Assembly (NCBI GenBank): GCA_022559845.1
Contig: CM040126.1
Coordinates: forward strand, 45,936,458 to 46,000,457
Source: Amorphophallus konjac
Lineage: Eukaryota > Streptophyta > Magnoliopsida > Alismatales > Araceae
Length of the DNA: 64,000 nt
Direction: 5' to 3'
Position numbers and translations under genes: made by a program. Positions within the stretch are counted from its first letter, which is position 1; each line of letters opens with the position of its first letter. Under the pieces are notes generated by a model. It was not told the DNA's origin and made no database searches. It saw nothing but the letters and a program-made list of their open reading frames with translations. Of this stretch, positions 33,694 through 45,740 are shown one piece after another.

Positions 33694-35860
33694 TGATGGG
33701 GCATCAAAGGCGATTTCCATACACGGGTGAAGTGTATTTGTGTGTTATGGCTTGTATGAAGTTGTAATTGTGTATTTTCTTTCTTTTGGGCTCCTTGTAA
33801 GGCTTATATCAAGCCAATGGGCCATTTGTTATGTCAAGTCCAAGGTTAGATTGCCATTAGTAGAGTCCATTAGAAAGCCTAGTTCATATTGGACCAAGTG
33901 CCACCCTTATGGACCATATTAGTCATTTAAGGCCCAATTGGGCCACTCCCTCTCATGGGCCACCAAGACTTGGAAGGCCCAAGTCTAGCATGATCTAATG
34001 GGAGGCTCTTGGCCCATGAATGGCCTTGGCCCATGGAAGGGGGCGCAAGGTTCCTTGTCTTATTAGGCATGGTAGTTGTGGTTTAGGTGGTGTTTGAATA
34101 GATTTAGTCCAAGGTTGAATAAGCATGGTCAAATTAGATTAAACTAATGTATTAAATGTGTGATTCACATTGTATCCCAGCCCTTCAATCCAAACCCCTA
34201 GATCCAAGGGTTGAGGTTGAGTTTGGTTGGCATCCTATATAAGGTTGTATTTTTCATATTGAATGAATTAATGAAGGAAAAAAAGGCATTTGCCCCCAAG
34301 TGAGATTTGCACCCCTCCCCTCTCTCTCCCTGGTTCCTCCACCCCCTCTCCCCTTTCTAGAGTGTAATCCCTTCCCCCTTGATCCCCTCCAGCATCTGAA
34401 GCAACTTCGGTGATCGCCGCCGCCATCGTCTCGCCGCCGACGCGTCGTCGCCAACGGTTTCGGTGTTCTGTCCACTCAGGATAGATCCTTCTTCTCCGAA
34501 TTCCTGCTATCACTCCCTTCATCTTATGAATCTCAAAATTTCAGGGTTGGTTCCCCTCTAGAACTCTTATCCCCACAAAAAAAATCACGTCACAATTCAT
34601 CCTTTAGCTATTTTTTGATTTTCGTCCAAGTCCAAGTTCCAGATCTGTCCTGGTTCTATTTACTGTTCATCAGCTCTGAGTTTACCCCATTCGAATCACC
34701 TTTTAATTTATGTTGGGTCGCCCAAATTTACTGGGAGCTCTGTCCACATCCCTCTACCACCAGGAATTTTCTTAATTTTTGGTTCACCCTCCAAGTATTT
34801 TACAAAAACCGTCCAAGTTCCCAAGAACAGTCTGCCCACAGTTTCCCAGATCTGACCCAGGTCTAGTAAAAACATCCCAGAAAATCCATTTCTTATCCAA
34901 TCAAAAAACCAAAAATAGTCCCGGATTCCTCTCTCAGAGACCTTCAACTTTGCTGAAGAAATCATTTCCAGATTCGGAGGTCTTCTCCCCGGTCAACGTC
35001 GATCTTCAGAGAAGTCAGAACCTGCCCCTGCAGTTCTGGCCAGATTCCAGCAAGCTTGTAAAATACATGATCAGAAATACAGATCTGATTTTTTTTTTTG
35101 AAGACCCCTACGTCGAAGTATTCTGAGTCAGCTTTCCAACGGCGCTAATCTCGTCGCATTCTGACGACGGGGTTGATCGCAGCAGCAGTTTTCTCCGAGT
35201 CACGCGCCTGCAAACAGAACTTTCAGGTTCGTGGCCGAGTTCCCAGCGAGCGTCGTCCGAGGGCCGCCCGGCGTCCGGCGGTCATTCCAGCAGCTCGCCA
35301 TCCCAGGGGAACGCTTTCCAGGTGTCTCCACAACAGAGGAGTCATCAGGCCCCACACGACCCCTCCGGTCAATACGTGGGCCCCCACTAGCACGAGTACG
35401 CGTGAAGCCGAAGCATTGCCCGGAACCGCCCGTCAACCCGAACTTGGTCCTCCCGGACCCACTTGTGTCGCCCTTTACCTCCCTGCGTGGAGTGGGCTTA
35501 ATTGCATTGCTGTAAACATAATGTACTAAGTTCCCGGGAGTACGAGCTTTGGCCGGGTGCCGTCTTCGCCACGCCGAGAGCGTGGAGGTATCGCCTTCAC
35601 CCTTACACTTGGCATTAGCTTAATTCTTTATATGCTTTATATGCCACTGCTAGAGAGCATGTGTAGGGATACCTAGCTCGCCTTTAATTTATAATATCAC
35701 TGCTGCGAGAGAGAGCGAAGCCGTCCCGTGACCCGATCCGGGCGCAAAAGAGAGCCGACCACCCTAGCTCATTGCCGGTTTCTCAACCGCGCACATCCGA
35801 CGCTTCCCTCGTTAAGGGACGATCGCGAGCTTGTCGTGTCTGTGGTCCCGTCCCGCATCA
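33694..35860 (+). mobile_element. Nested solo LTR, 2167 bp
   Basis: It begins TGATGGGGCATC and ends CCCGTCCCGCATCA, flanked by CTACC at 33689-33693 and 35861-35865. The 3' LTR of the host element lacks it. Its end, and an internal block TTTACCTCCCTGCGTGGAGT (about 35476-35496), match the LTRs of chromoviruses A and B, so it is a diverged relative in plus orientation. A TATA box CTATATAAGG lies at about 34234-34243. There is no interior, which indicates LTR-LTR recombination. Confidence 0.93.
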
Positions 35861-37008
35861 CTACCAATACGCGTGTGCTGGTCCCACCTGGGAGTAGGTG
35901 GACGGGCTTACCCTGAGGATGATTTTTAGACTGGTTTTCATCAGGCCCCACGTCTTGCAGCCAGAGTCCAGCTGAGGGGAAAACCAGTTAGAGGCCAGAC
36001 CTGGGACGCATGGTCTGTGTGTGCACACGTGGTTGGGGGCGGTTGGACCCACGTCGACAGGCATGACCCCAGCTAGTCACTTGCTTTGTGGTTACTTGTT
36101 CGGTGTCCATGCCTCTGGCAGGCGCTACCACGTCAGGCAGTTCACCTGCGGTGCGGTGTAAGACGTCAGGGGACGCTACCGATTGTGCTTCTAGTGGGAG
36201 GTACTCCTGTCGAGTCGGGAGTGACATACCGTCAGCTTTAGTGACTTTGACCTTCAGGTTTTCGGTTGTGTTGACTATTGAGTTCCTGTTGTTTCACCGT
36301 GGCACGTGCGTCAGTTTTCGTGCCGTGAGACTAGTGCTAGTGACTTTACCGATGTTGTGTCTTGTTGTGCGATACCCGCGACCGGATGGTCAGGTTTGCA
36401 CCTTGGACAGCGTGTCCAGGTTGGCCGTGTCTTAGGAGACAGGCCTCTACGGCGTGGTTGCCGTGGGTTTTTACTTCGGTAAGTGGTACTAGTGTGGTTC
36501 GGTAGGCCCTGACCGTGAGATCGGGGTGTGTTTCTGGTACAGTAGGAGAAGCTATAGTGCCGAGTTTTGACCGGCCACCAGTTCGTTGTTCCTACTATCA
36601 TTGTAGCTTTCCTTTCCGCTACCGTCATTATTTTCGATTGGGGTTCCGCGGGATCCCTGCTGAGTCTCTATTTTGGAGACTCATTCCCTGCTTTTCAAGT
36701 GTGGCGGTTCTTCCTCGAGGTTCGAGGGTGCGGTACGGGGGTTCTCAGTTGCCAGCTCGTCGGGCCGAGTGTTCACTCGGCATGTGGTACATTTTAATGC
36801 TTGAGACTGTACTTTCTGTTGGACTGGACTCTGTTGTTGTTGTAGTTGTTATTTATTTTTGTTAATTGTTGAATTATCTTACTTTATTTCCTATTTCTTT
36901 ATGCCTCCACACTCCTTTTTAACCCTTCCGAGTCTTCGAGCTCGTGGGTGGCAGTTCGAGTCTCGGGTTATCGGGCCTTCCCGATAATCGGATTCTCGGG
37001 TCATTACA

Positions 37009-39600
37009 GATAGTATCAGAGCAGTGGTTGTGGACGTACATGGGAATTTGAAATATTGCAGTGATCAGAGTCCATAAGGTCCAGTACAGTCGGCAGCTGG
37101 CTTAGGGTTTTGTGTTCGCTTTTCGCCTAATTTCTCGCTTGAGAGCTTAAGTGTGCGGTACGGCGCTATGAAGGTGGTTGCTGTCCTCGACTTTCGTGCC
37201 AGCATGGGGTCTAAGGATCGAGGTCGAGAGCCTTCTCCCTCATCGGTGGTGGCCCTGGTTGTGCTACGTTGGGCATAGGTTGCTGGCAGGCGTGAACTCA
37301 CGGTGCTGCATTCGAGGAATCTGCAGCGTGGTCAGGTGGCTGGAGAGGATTGTTCGTGGTTAAGTGGCCGTGAGCATGCTCTGAGGGAGCTGCTGTCAGT
37401 TTTGGCCACTCCAGCTTGAGGTTTGTCTAACCCCTAAGGTGTTTAGGTCGTAGTTTAAGGTGGTAGAGTGGGTATTCTGATCGAGAAGTGTGCTCGGGTG
37501 AGCGGAAGATCTTCTCGGCGAGCTGCTGTTTCGTCGAGCCTAGTGTTCTTGTCGTGCTCTGTGGAGTCAGAAATGACGTGTCGGTCCCGATTATTTTTGT
37601 GGATTTCAAGATAGGATTGGGCAGAGATGTCCCGTTAAGTTCTTGCTCCTACGCTCTTGTGTGCGAATGGGTTGTGTTCGCCTTGGATTTAAGTTGAGAT
37701 GTGAAGGTTCCGTGGTGAGTTTCGGGACTCGAGGATGAGCGTTGACGGTTGTCCTTATGGCTCGTGTTGCGGCTCTTGGTGTGGTGTGTTGCAGTTTGAG
37801 CAATTGCAATGGTGACACATCGGTAGATGCTGTGGTTGTGGTCCGACGTGACACTCGTCGAGTGTGTCGGAGGCGCTGACCTGACGTGGTGATGGTTTTC
37901 TCGGTGCTGGAAGGTGATGTTCCCAGCATGCGTGAGGTTCAAGGTCAGGTCGAGCGTGGAGTTCTTCTGTTGGTCGGAAGGGCGTTTTGGTTTCTCCTTT
38001 GGTTGGGGAGATAGCGTCTGGCTAGGGTTGTCGTCTTGCATATGTGTCCGGATTGGTTAACCTTGTGTGCCATGAATTCCGTGCGAGACATGCTCCTTGT
38101 CTTGGCCAGGTGGTTGCCTGTGAGAAGTTGTGCCATTCCCTTGTCGGGTGAGGGTGTGTTGGCGCTTTTTCGAAAGGACGAGTGCTGGCTGGGTGGTGTT
38201 TCCGAGAATTTGTGACTGTGCGCGTGGATCAGAGTGCGCAGCGGAAGCCTGGTGGGCTTGTAACCCACATGTGCAGGATCGTAGCGTTGGTTGCTACAGG
38301 CGGATTCCTGAGTTGCGTTGAGCATTAGAGGATTGGTCCCTCGGTGTGAGACGTGTTGTTGCCGTGCCGTTGCTCGAGATATTGTGGTTCTTGGCACTGG
38401 CAGGATGGAGTGTTAAGGAATGTGCTGGCTAGTGTGCCGCATGAGTACCCTGTTCCTGTGATGGAAGCCGTGTCAGGCATCGGCGTGAGCCTGGATGGGG
38501 CTGTTGAGGACGTCGCCTGACGAAAGTCGAGGAATTTATGAGACCAGACGGAAGAGTGACGCCTGCGATTGGTGGTCCTTGATGGGATGTTGGTCTTGCA
38601 ATGGTTATCCTTGGTCTTTGACCAGCATGGGATGGTTCCCCTGTAAGTTTGAGTCAAGTGAGGTGATGACTGAAGACACCAGGATCTTATCATTTGGTTT
38701 CATCATGCTCCCCGAGAGGGTCGAGTTGGCGCGCTGATTGAGTTCAGGCGCGGTAACCGAGAGGAGTGTAGCTCGAGTTATGGTTTCAGTCTGTGTGTGA
38801 GTCAACTGATGGCTTGCCGAGGTTTGGAATGTTCCCTTCGGATCTGGTGGAGGACCAGGAAAGAAGGAAGAACATGAGCAAGCGGAAGTTTCCCGTTGAT
38901 GAACAGTTGGTGACTGGTGTGTGGTCTTTCACAGACAAGGATGCGGGTGGTTACTCATCGAGATTCGTGAGAGCTGCGTATCGGTGAGACCTTGGGTGGT
39001 CGTTTCTGTGATGTGCCTTTCCGGACGGGATCTGGGCTTTGTCGAAGTTGTCTTCTGACAGAGTTGGCACAGTGATATGTCTGGCTTTCGGCTTGCTAGG
39101 TATGAGGTGATCCTTGGCGCTGAGCCGATGAGCTGGTTGCGGTCTGTTGAGATGGCTGCGTGAGCTGATGGAGGCTCTGTATTGGTTGTTCCCTTGAGAA
39201 GGGTGTGCGACCGGTCAGCTGGTTGTGAAGCTGATGTGTGTTTTGTCTGCCGACCATAGGAGGGATCGGTAGCTGTTTCTCATGACGAGGGTTGTGTCTC
39301 CTCGGTGAGCGAGATGGTGGCAGCGGTGCCATGATTGGTTTTCTTGGTGTCTGAGGTGATGCCGGACTGTGTCCTTTGGTGTGCGCCTGCTCTGATTGCC
39401 AGTGTACGCGGCATGCGGAGCGAGGTGTCATTCGTGATTGTAAGTCTGGCTGCGTCCCTCAGGTCCGGAGCTTTTTGTGAGAATCAAGGTTTTCTGTTCT
39501 GGGGCTTTGACAGTGTTGTCAGTTGGTTAAGGTGTTCTTCCCCTGTGACTTGGTGCTAGTCCTGAATTTTGAGGAGAAAATTCCTTTAAGGGGGGAGGGT
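37009..39600 (+). other. Non-coding interior of the Tekay-like element
   Basis: PBS-like TAGTATCAGAGC at 37011-37022, one mismatch from the usual TGGTATCAGAGC. No gag or pol motif is visible in any plus frame. Minus-strand frames of 100-150 codons (37606-38397) are low-complexity and antisense; I do not regard them as genes. The final 13 bases are a G-rich polypurine tract. Confidence 0.85.
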
Positions 39601-42600
39601 TGTAATGCCCCGAGTTTTTCGGATCTGGATCCGTGGGTTTCAGATCGTCTTTCCGTGTGTTTCGGATTTGAGTCTGATCGGGCTTCAGACTATTTTTACC
39701 AGATTGTCGAACCCACTGGTGGTGTGCCTGTGTGTTTCCTTGGGTCCGTGGTGTTGTGAGGAGCACGCCGGTGATTTTCTGTAATTTTCATAGCGCCTTT
39801 GTGGGTCTCGGGTTGCGTTTGGGGTTTTACGCATGTTTTCCATCTGTAGGACTTTCGGAATCCCGTACAGGGTGAACCGTTGCGTTCTCCGACGTCGGGA
39901 TGTTACCACAGTGATCAGCGTGTTCCGAGGATCGCGGGGGTGTATTTTTCTATTTTTTGGTATTTTTTGGAATTTCCAGATTTTCTATATAAACCCCCCT
40001 CCCCTTTTCTCTCTCCCCATCTCTCATTTCTCACCCTCTCTCTTCTCTCACGGCGCGGGCGAGGATGCGGGCGAGGACGGGTGAGGATCGAGGCGGTGGA
40101 GGCGTGGTGATGCTTGGGGGCGCATTCGTGAACCGGCGAGGGTTTCGCGGTGATTTCTTCGTGGATCGGCATCCACGGCGCATCGTTTCTTTGGTGGAGG
40201 TAGGGAGATGGACCCCCAGCTCGTGCGCTTCCTTTCCCGCAAGTTTTGTAGGCTATGGTGAGCCAAGCGGGTTTATTTGAGCGGTTTGGGGAAAATCCAT
40301 GTTTTTGGAGTGTGCGCCCGATCTACCGTTCTACCGCGTTTCGGACCGATTCGAGGGTCTAGATGCATGCTAGGGCCCATAGGGGAGCTTCCCCATTGTT
40401 TTCCCCATCATCCGTGCATGATCGGGGCGTGGAATAGAATTTTTGGTGTTAGTTCGCCGTTTCGCCGCCAGGACGCTGTGGCGGTCGTTCCAGTGACCGC
40501 CACAGGGTGTAACGCGCCTGGACAGGTGCGTTACGCTCCCTTTATTTTGGCTGTTGACGTTCGTGGGCCTGACGGCCCCATGATAGACCGCCACAGGGCT
40601 GTGACGCCCTCATGCTAGACCATTACGGTGATTCCGACCGTTGGTTTATGACCGTTGGGGGTCATAGATGCCTGACGCACTCAGAGCGGCGCGTCAGAGA
40701 AGCGTGACGCCCCTGGGCAGGAGCGTTAGAGCTAACGCATCCACCCTTCACCCTAGCGCGCCTGGGTAGGTGCGTTAGAGAGCGTGACGCACCGAGTGAC
40801 ATGCGTCACGGCCTATGTAGCTCCCTGGCCTAATGCACCGGAGTCGGTCCGTTAGGTGACGTAACACCCCTAGAGGAGCGTGTTACGTTCAATTTTCACT
40901 CATGCCCTGACGCACCTATTTAGGTCCGTCAGGTGCTGTGACGCACCAGCGTGGGTGCGTTACAGTTCATTTCACACCGAGTGTCTGACGCTCCTGAGTT
41001 GGACCGTCAGGGTGCTGTGACGGCCTACCTTTCGACCGTTACGATCTGTGAGGGCCCAAAGATAGACCGCCAGGCACTGTGTTATGTCGAAGTGGTCCTT
41101 CGTGCTTGCCGCGATCGTTTCGCGTTGTGTAGGTCCCTAGTCGACCCAGTTGCGATCCAATAGTCGACTTGCGATCTTGTGAATGCCCCAGACACCCGTG
41201 GGATTCTGTGCCCGTGTTTTGAGGGTGCCGGGAGGATCGTGCTACCTCATTTAGCGTGCCCATGGGTTTAAGAGTCCGGGTGACTCCTCGTGTGTCGGGC
41301 TTTTGTGTTACGCTTGACCGAGTCACCCTGTATCGGTGTGTGTGCGGTGGGGTCTCCCCTGCATGCCGTAAGTTTTCCTGGAAGATGATTCCCGAGTGGG
41401 CCATGTGTTTGGCCTTGGACTGCGAGTCCAGTTATCGGCGTGGCAGCTTGTGCGTTGCCCTGGGAATCGTGCTTCTGTGCTTTCCGTGTGGGCCATGTGT
41501 GTGGTGTTGGACCGCGAGTCCAATTGCCCAGCCTGGGGCTGGAGGGTTCCCGCTTTTCCCTGAGAGTGGGATTCTGTTTGGCGGCCTATGAGCTACCTTG
41601 GGAACCGTGCTTCTACGTTTCTGCATGGCCGGGTGTGTGGCCCGTGGACTGTGAGTCCCGTTTCTTCTCCGACTGTGGTCACCGTGCGACGGTGCTGGTA
41701 CGTGGGACAGTCCCCGTACTTCGTCGGGTTTGGACGTTATTTTCCGTTGACTTGATAGTCTAATCCTTTAGTGACCCTCCACTAGTCGTAGCCTGCCAGT
41801 ATGCGTGTGCTGGTCCCACCTGGGAGTAGGTGGACGGGCTTACCCCGAGGATGGTTTTTAGACTGGTTTTCGTCGGGCCCCACTTCTTGCAGCCAGAGTC
41901 CGGCTGAGGGGAAAACCAATTAGAGGCCAAACCTGGGATGCGTGGTCTGTGTGTGCACACGTGGTTGGGGGCGATTGGACCCACGTCGACGGGCGTGACC
42001 CCAGCTACTCACTTTCTTTGTGGTTACTTGTTCGGTGTCCGTGCCTCTGGTAGGCGCTACCACGTCAGGCAGTTCACCTGTGGTGCGGTGTAAGACGTCA
42101 AGGGACGCTACCGACTGTGCTTCTAGTGGGGAGTGACATACCGTCAGCTTCAGTGACTTCGACCTTCGGATTATCGATCGTGTTGACCGTTGAGTTCTGG
42201 TTGTTTCGCCGTGGCACGTGCATCGGTTTTCGTGTCATGAGACTAGTGCTAGTGACTTTACCAAGGTTGCATCTTGTTCTGCGATACCCGCGATCGGATG
42301 GTCGGGGTTGCACCTTGGACAGCGTGTCCAGGTTGGCCGTGTCCTGGGAGACATGCCTCTACGGCGTGGTTGCCATGGGTTTTTACTTTGGTAAGTGGTA
42401 CTAGTGTGGTTCGGTAGCCCCCGACTGTGAGATCGGGGTGTGTTTTTGGTACAGTAGGAGTAGCTGTAGTGCCGAGTTTTGACCGGCCACCGGTTCGCTG
42501 TTCCTACTGTCGTTGTAGGTTTCCTTTCCGCTACCGCTATTGTTTCCGGTTGGGGTTCCGCGGGATCCCTGCTGAGTCTCTGTTTTGGAGACTCATTCCG

Positions 42601-42920
42601 TGCTTTTCAGGTGTGGCGGTTCTTCCTCGAGGTTCGAGGGTGCGGTACGGGGGTTCTCAGTTGCCAGCTCGCCGGGCCGAGTGTTCACTCGACATGTGGT
42701 ACGTTTTACTACTTTAGACTGTACTTTCTGTTGGACTGGACTCTACTGTTGTTGTAGTTGTTATTTATTTTTATTAATTATTGAATTATCCTGCTTTATT
42801 TCCTATTTCTTTGTGCCTCCACACTCCTTTTTAACCCTTCCGAGTCTTCCAGCTCGTGGGTGGCGGTTCGAGTCTCGGGTTATCGGGCCTTCCCGGTAAT
42901 CGGATTCTCGGGTCGTTACA
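39601..42920 (+). repeat. 3' LTR of the Tekay-like element
   Basis: This is an intact 3320-bp copy without the solo LTR. TATA CTATATAAA at about 39985-39993. The hairpin array runs 40481-41070, with the same 20-nt units as the 5' LTR. Some stems pair better here; for example ACGCACCTATTTAGGTCCGT has one fewer mismatch in its extended arms. Confidence 0.93.
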
Positions 42921-42925
42921 TGAGT

Positions 42926-43965
42926 TCACTCCATCACAGGGTACCTAGCCAAGGTAGAGAATGGGCAAATGGCTGACACTAGAGGACTCTCTCTCTCTCT
43001 CTCTCTAATGCAAACCCTAGACTGAGGGGTGGTACGGTACAACCTACTCGACGTCCGTTTGGGAATCCACGGCTCACGGGGACTTACGGAGGTCGTCGAC
43101 AAGGTCCCCTAGTCGGCTCCAAGGAGTATGGAGACGAGGGGAAACCCTACCTCGGTAGGAATGCAACTACTGATGGAGAGTGTGTATGCCCCTATGCGCA
43201 CCGAAGTGCATGCAAAGTCTAGCCTAGATCTAGCAAACAATGATCAAGCAAGAATGAGAAAATGAAATGAACACAATCATGCAACAATATAACGACAACA
43301 TGGGGAGATCAGAATAGCACCGAATATATATGCAATGATATAGAACAATGAGCAGAATGCTAGCCTCGGGTGCACTGTAGCAGTGAATAACGGTCTGAGG
43401 AAGACCGCTCAGGGTGTGTAGATGGTCTGGAATGGACCGTTCAGGGAGAGCAAACGGTCTGGAATGGACCGTGCGAAAGCAGGGAGCAACGCCAAAAATA
43501 GAGAAAAACCACAAAATGTCGAAATGACCAAAGAATGAGGCTCAGAAGCGTACCTGAATGGGCGGTCTTTCGACAAACCACGTAGAGTCTGGAACGGACC
43601 TGAAACAACCACGGAATATCAGCAGAAATCACAAATGTAAGCACAGCAACGTACCTGAGCCAGCAATGATGAACGGTCCGTATCAGACCGCGGGAGAAAG
43701 TGGACGGTTCGTATAGAACCGCTGGAGGTAGCGGGCTGGCACGAATGGAACACCAGGATGAGCACAGAACGGCTAACAAACTGCCGCTTAGACAGGTGGG
43801 CGGCTCCTAAATAACCGCGTAATCTTCTGAGGACAGAAACGAAGGCAGAGCTGATAACAACCTGCAACCACTGAAACTGAAACCCTAAACAAGCACAAAA
43901 ATGGGTCAGCACACCACTAACACGATAGGCACTAGGTGTCCCACCGTGATCACCAAAAAAGAGGG
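42926..43965 (-). other. Leader of Tat element C with PBS, hairpins and splice-like sites
   Basis: On the minus strand the 5' LTR ends at 43966 and is followed by TTTTGGTGATCACGGTGGGA. This resembles the PBS region of Tat elements, though the tRNA is uncertain. 43390-43818 holds about eight 19-nt dyads such as ACGGTCTGGAATGGACCGT. Minus-strand strings CAGGTACG (about 43650 and 43550) and TTGTTTCAGG (about 43600) look like splice donors and an acceptor. A (CT)n microsatellite is at 42987-43006. The leader continues left of the Tekay-like insertion at 31423. Confidence 0.7.
43390..43818. repeat. 19-nt dyads in the leader of element C
   Basis: Units include ACGGTCTGAGGAAGACCGC (43390), ATGGTCTGGAATGGACCGT, ACGGTCTGGAATGGACCGT, ACGGTCCGTATCAGACCGC, ACGGTTCGTATAGAACCGC and GCGGCTCCTAAATAACCGC (43800). 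All are 19 nt from arm to arm. Confidence 0.85.
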
Positions 43966-45740
43966 TGTTGACATGTTTTTCCCTTTCCCCTTTTGATTAT
44001 CCTTCCAATCCCTTCTTTACTGTGTTAATGTAAAAAACTAAACAGCGTGTAAATAACAAGGGGAAGGATGTGGAGTGTGTGTGATCGCCACCAAGGTGCA
44101 GAATGTAAGCAAGTACACTGTACCCTGGAAAGAAAGGGGAGACACTCGCCTAGAACATCACTGCAGCAATACGTGGTCCTTAAGAAACTGCCCAGTGGAC
44201 GTGCGACTGCTTGACAGACCGCCCAACAGCACTGGGATGAAATCGAGACGAAGAGTGGCTGGATGACAGGACGGTTCAGGATCAACCACTGGACAGAACT
44301 GGACGGTCAATATTAAGCCGCCATGTTCCTCGAACGGACAGATGAAGACCGCTCTGTACCACCAACTTTCAAAACATGGGATCTTTACCTCCACCCTTCC
44401 CGGCCGGCCAGAAAGAGTGGGCCTCGTGTTAGGACGATGCTGACCTGCAAAACAAAGTGCAAAACACGCAAAGAAATCCAAGATCAATACTGCGAAGTGT
44501 AGCAACTATAAAGGAACGCAAGAAATGAACTAACTAACATGAAGTGGGGGATACTTGGGAGTTTTTTAAACCCCTAGGGGCGTCAAAAAAAAATAGGAGG
44601 GTGTGTGTAATGAAATGTGACGATGAAAAATGTGGAGAGAGAGAGAGAGAGCAAAGACGATGATTGCATGCAATGAAGAACGCGATAGAGAATAATTAAA
44701 CTATGACCCAAAACAAATACTCTCTGAACCAAGGGCTTATGTGGACGTAGAAAGCCTTCCTCCCTGACTATAGGTCACTTGAGAATTTGGCAGAGCTTTG
44801 CCATGACCTTAAAATCCCCCCCCCCCCTTTTCAAAGCTTGGCCTTAGGGTCCTATTTATAGAGCCTTAAAAGCCAGCCCCAAAATTAGGGTTTTCAACAA
44901 ATTTCAGCTCGAGATATCAACATAAAATCCGTAGATAATGGAATTATCTTCCAACCGGTTCAAACGGCACCCCATTTGGTTGAGAAACCGCGGAGAAATG
45001 GTTGGAACAAGTTAAGGATAAAACCACGGATAGAGAGAGAAAAATCCTTAGCTTTTCAGCAATCGAACCATTGCGCGGTCGTGCGATAGACCTCCCAGTC
45101 CATTGAGCGGCCCATTACCAGACCGTCCAGCCTGTCGGTGGAAATTAAATAAATAAGCAATATTAACCAAATATCTATCGAACTGACAGATGATTTCACC
45201 GTCGAACTCTCATGAGTTGGGCGGTTATTGATGGACCGCTCAAAGCATAGAACGGCCATATACCAACCGTCCAACGTCTGTCAGTGATAAATCAAAATTC
45301 ATTAGATAATTAGATAATTATCTGAATAACCAATGAATCTGGGACTTTGAGATATAGACGGTCATATTACCACCATTCCATGGACCGAGACGGTTACCTA
45401 TGAACCGTTTAAAAGCTTGTCGGTGGAAATTTAAAAAAATCACCTTAATATCTCATAAATAGATAAATAGCTCAGAGCCAATCGCTCAGAAACTAAACGG
45501 TCAAGCGATAGACCGCGCAAAGGCCGGACATTTGAAAATCACTAAAATGTGATAAATCAAGCAAAACTAAGGCTCATTAAGCCCCAAATTGAAGCAGACC
45601 GAGTCAGGGAGGGAGGTACCCATAAAATAGGCCCAATAAGCTATCTGAAAATAGCCCAATGAGTAATGGACAACTTGAGGCATCAACAAATGGCAGCAAG
45701 AGGAATGACTCAACTTATCGGCAAAAAACGGGTGTCAACA
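43966..45740 (-). repeat. 5' LTR of Tat element C
   Basis: The ends form an 8-bp inverted repeat: TGTTGACA at 43966 and TGTCAACA ending at 45740. A minus-strand TATA box CTATAAATA lies at 44852-44860. Dyads of the 19-nt type occur downstream of TATA (44271-44352) and upstream of it in U3 (45075-45516). A C13-like homopolymer is at about 44815-44827 and a (GA)n run near 44637-44652. No second LTR copy was found on the left side, so C's 3' LTR is lost, diverged or outside the window. Confidence 0.75.

Larger units (their letters stand above)
31429..37008 (+). repeat. 5' LTR of the Tekay-like element, with nested solo LTR
   Basis: TG start at 31429, TATA box CTATATAAA at 31813-31821, pyrimidine-rich start region (31825-31910), hairpin array 32377-32966, end TTACA at 37008. 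Removing the solo LTR and one target copy gives about 3.4 kb, matching the 3' LTR. Frames inside are shared with the other LTR and match no known protein. Confidence 0.93.
31429..42920 (+). mobile_element. Tekay-like large non-coding LTR retrotransposon (LARD type)
   Basis: A complete plus-strand element is flanked by the 5-bp target duplication TGAGT (31424-31428 and 42921-42925). The LTRs start TGTAATGCCCCG and end GGGTCRTTACA: 31429-37008 (inflated by a nested solo LTR) and 39601-42920 (3320 bp). The PBS resembles the initiator tRNA-Met site (37011-37022). The 3' end GAATTTTGAGGAGAAAATTC followed by AAGGGGGGAGGGT (39588-39600) is a typical chromovirus Tekay polypurine tract context. The 2.6-kb interior encodes nothing recognisable, so it must have been mobilised in trans. 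It sits in the leader of element C. Confidence 0.92.

Noticed and set aside
37606..38397. Minus-strand ORFs in the interior of the Tekay-like element
   Set aside because: Antisense to the element, Thr/His/Pro/Arg-rich, with no recognisable domain.
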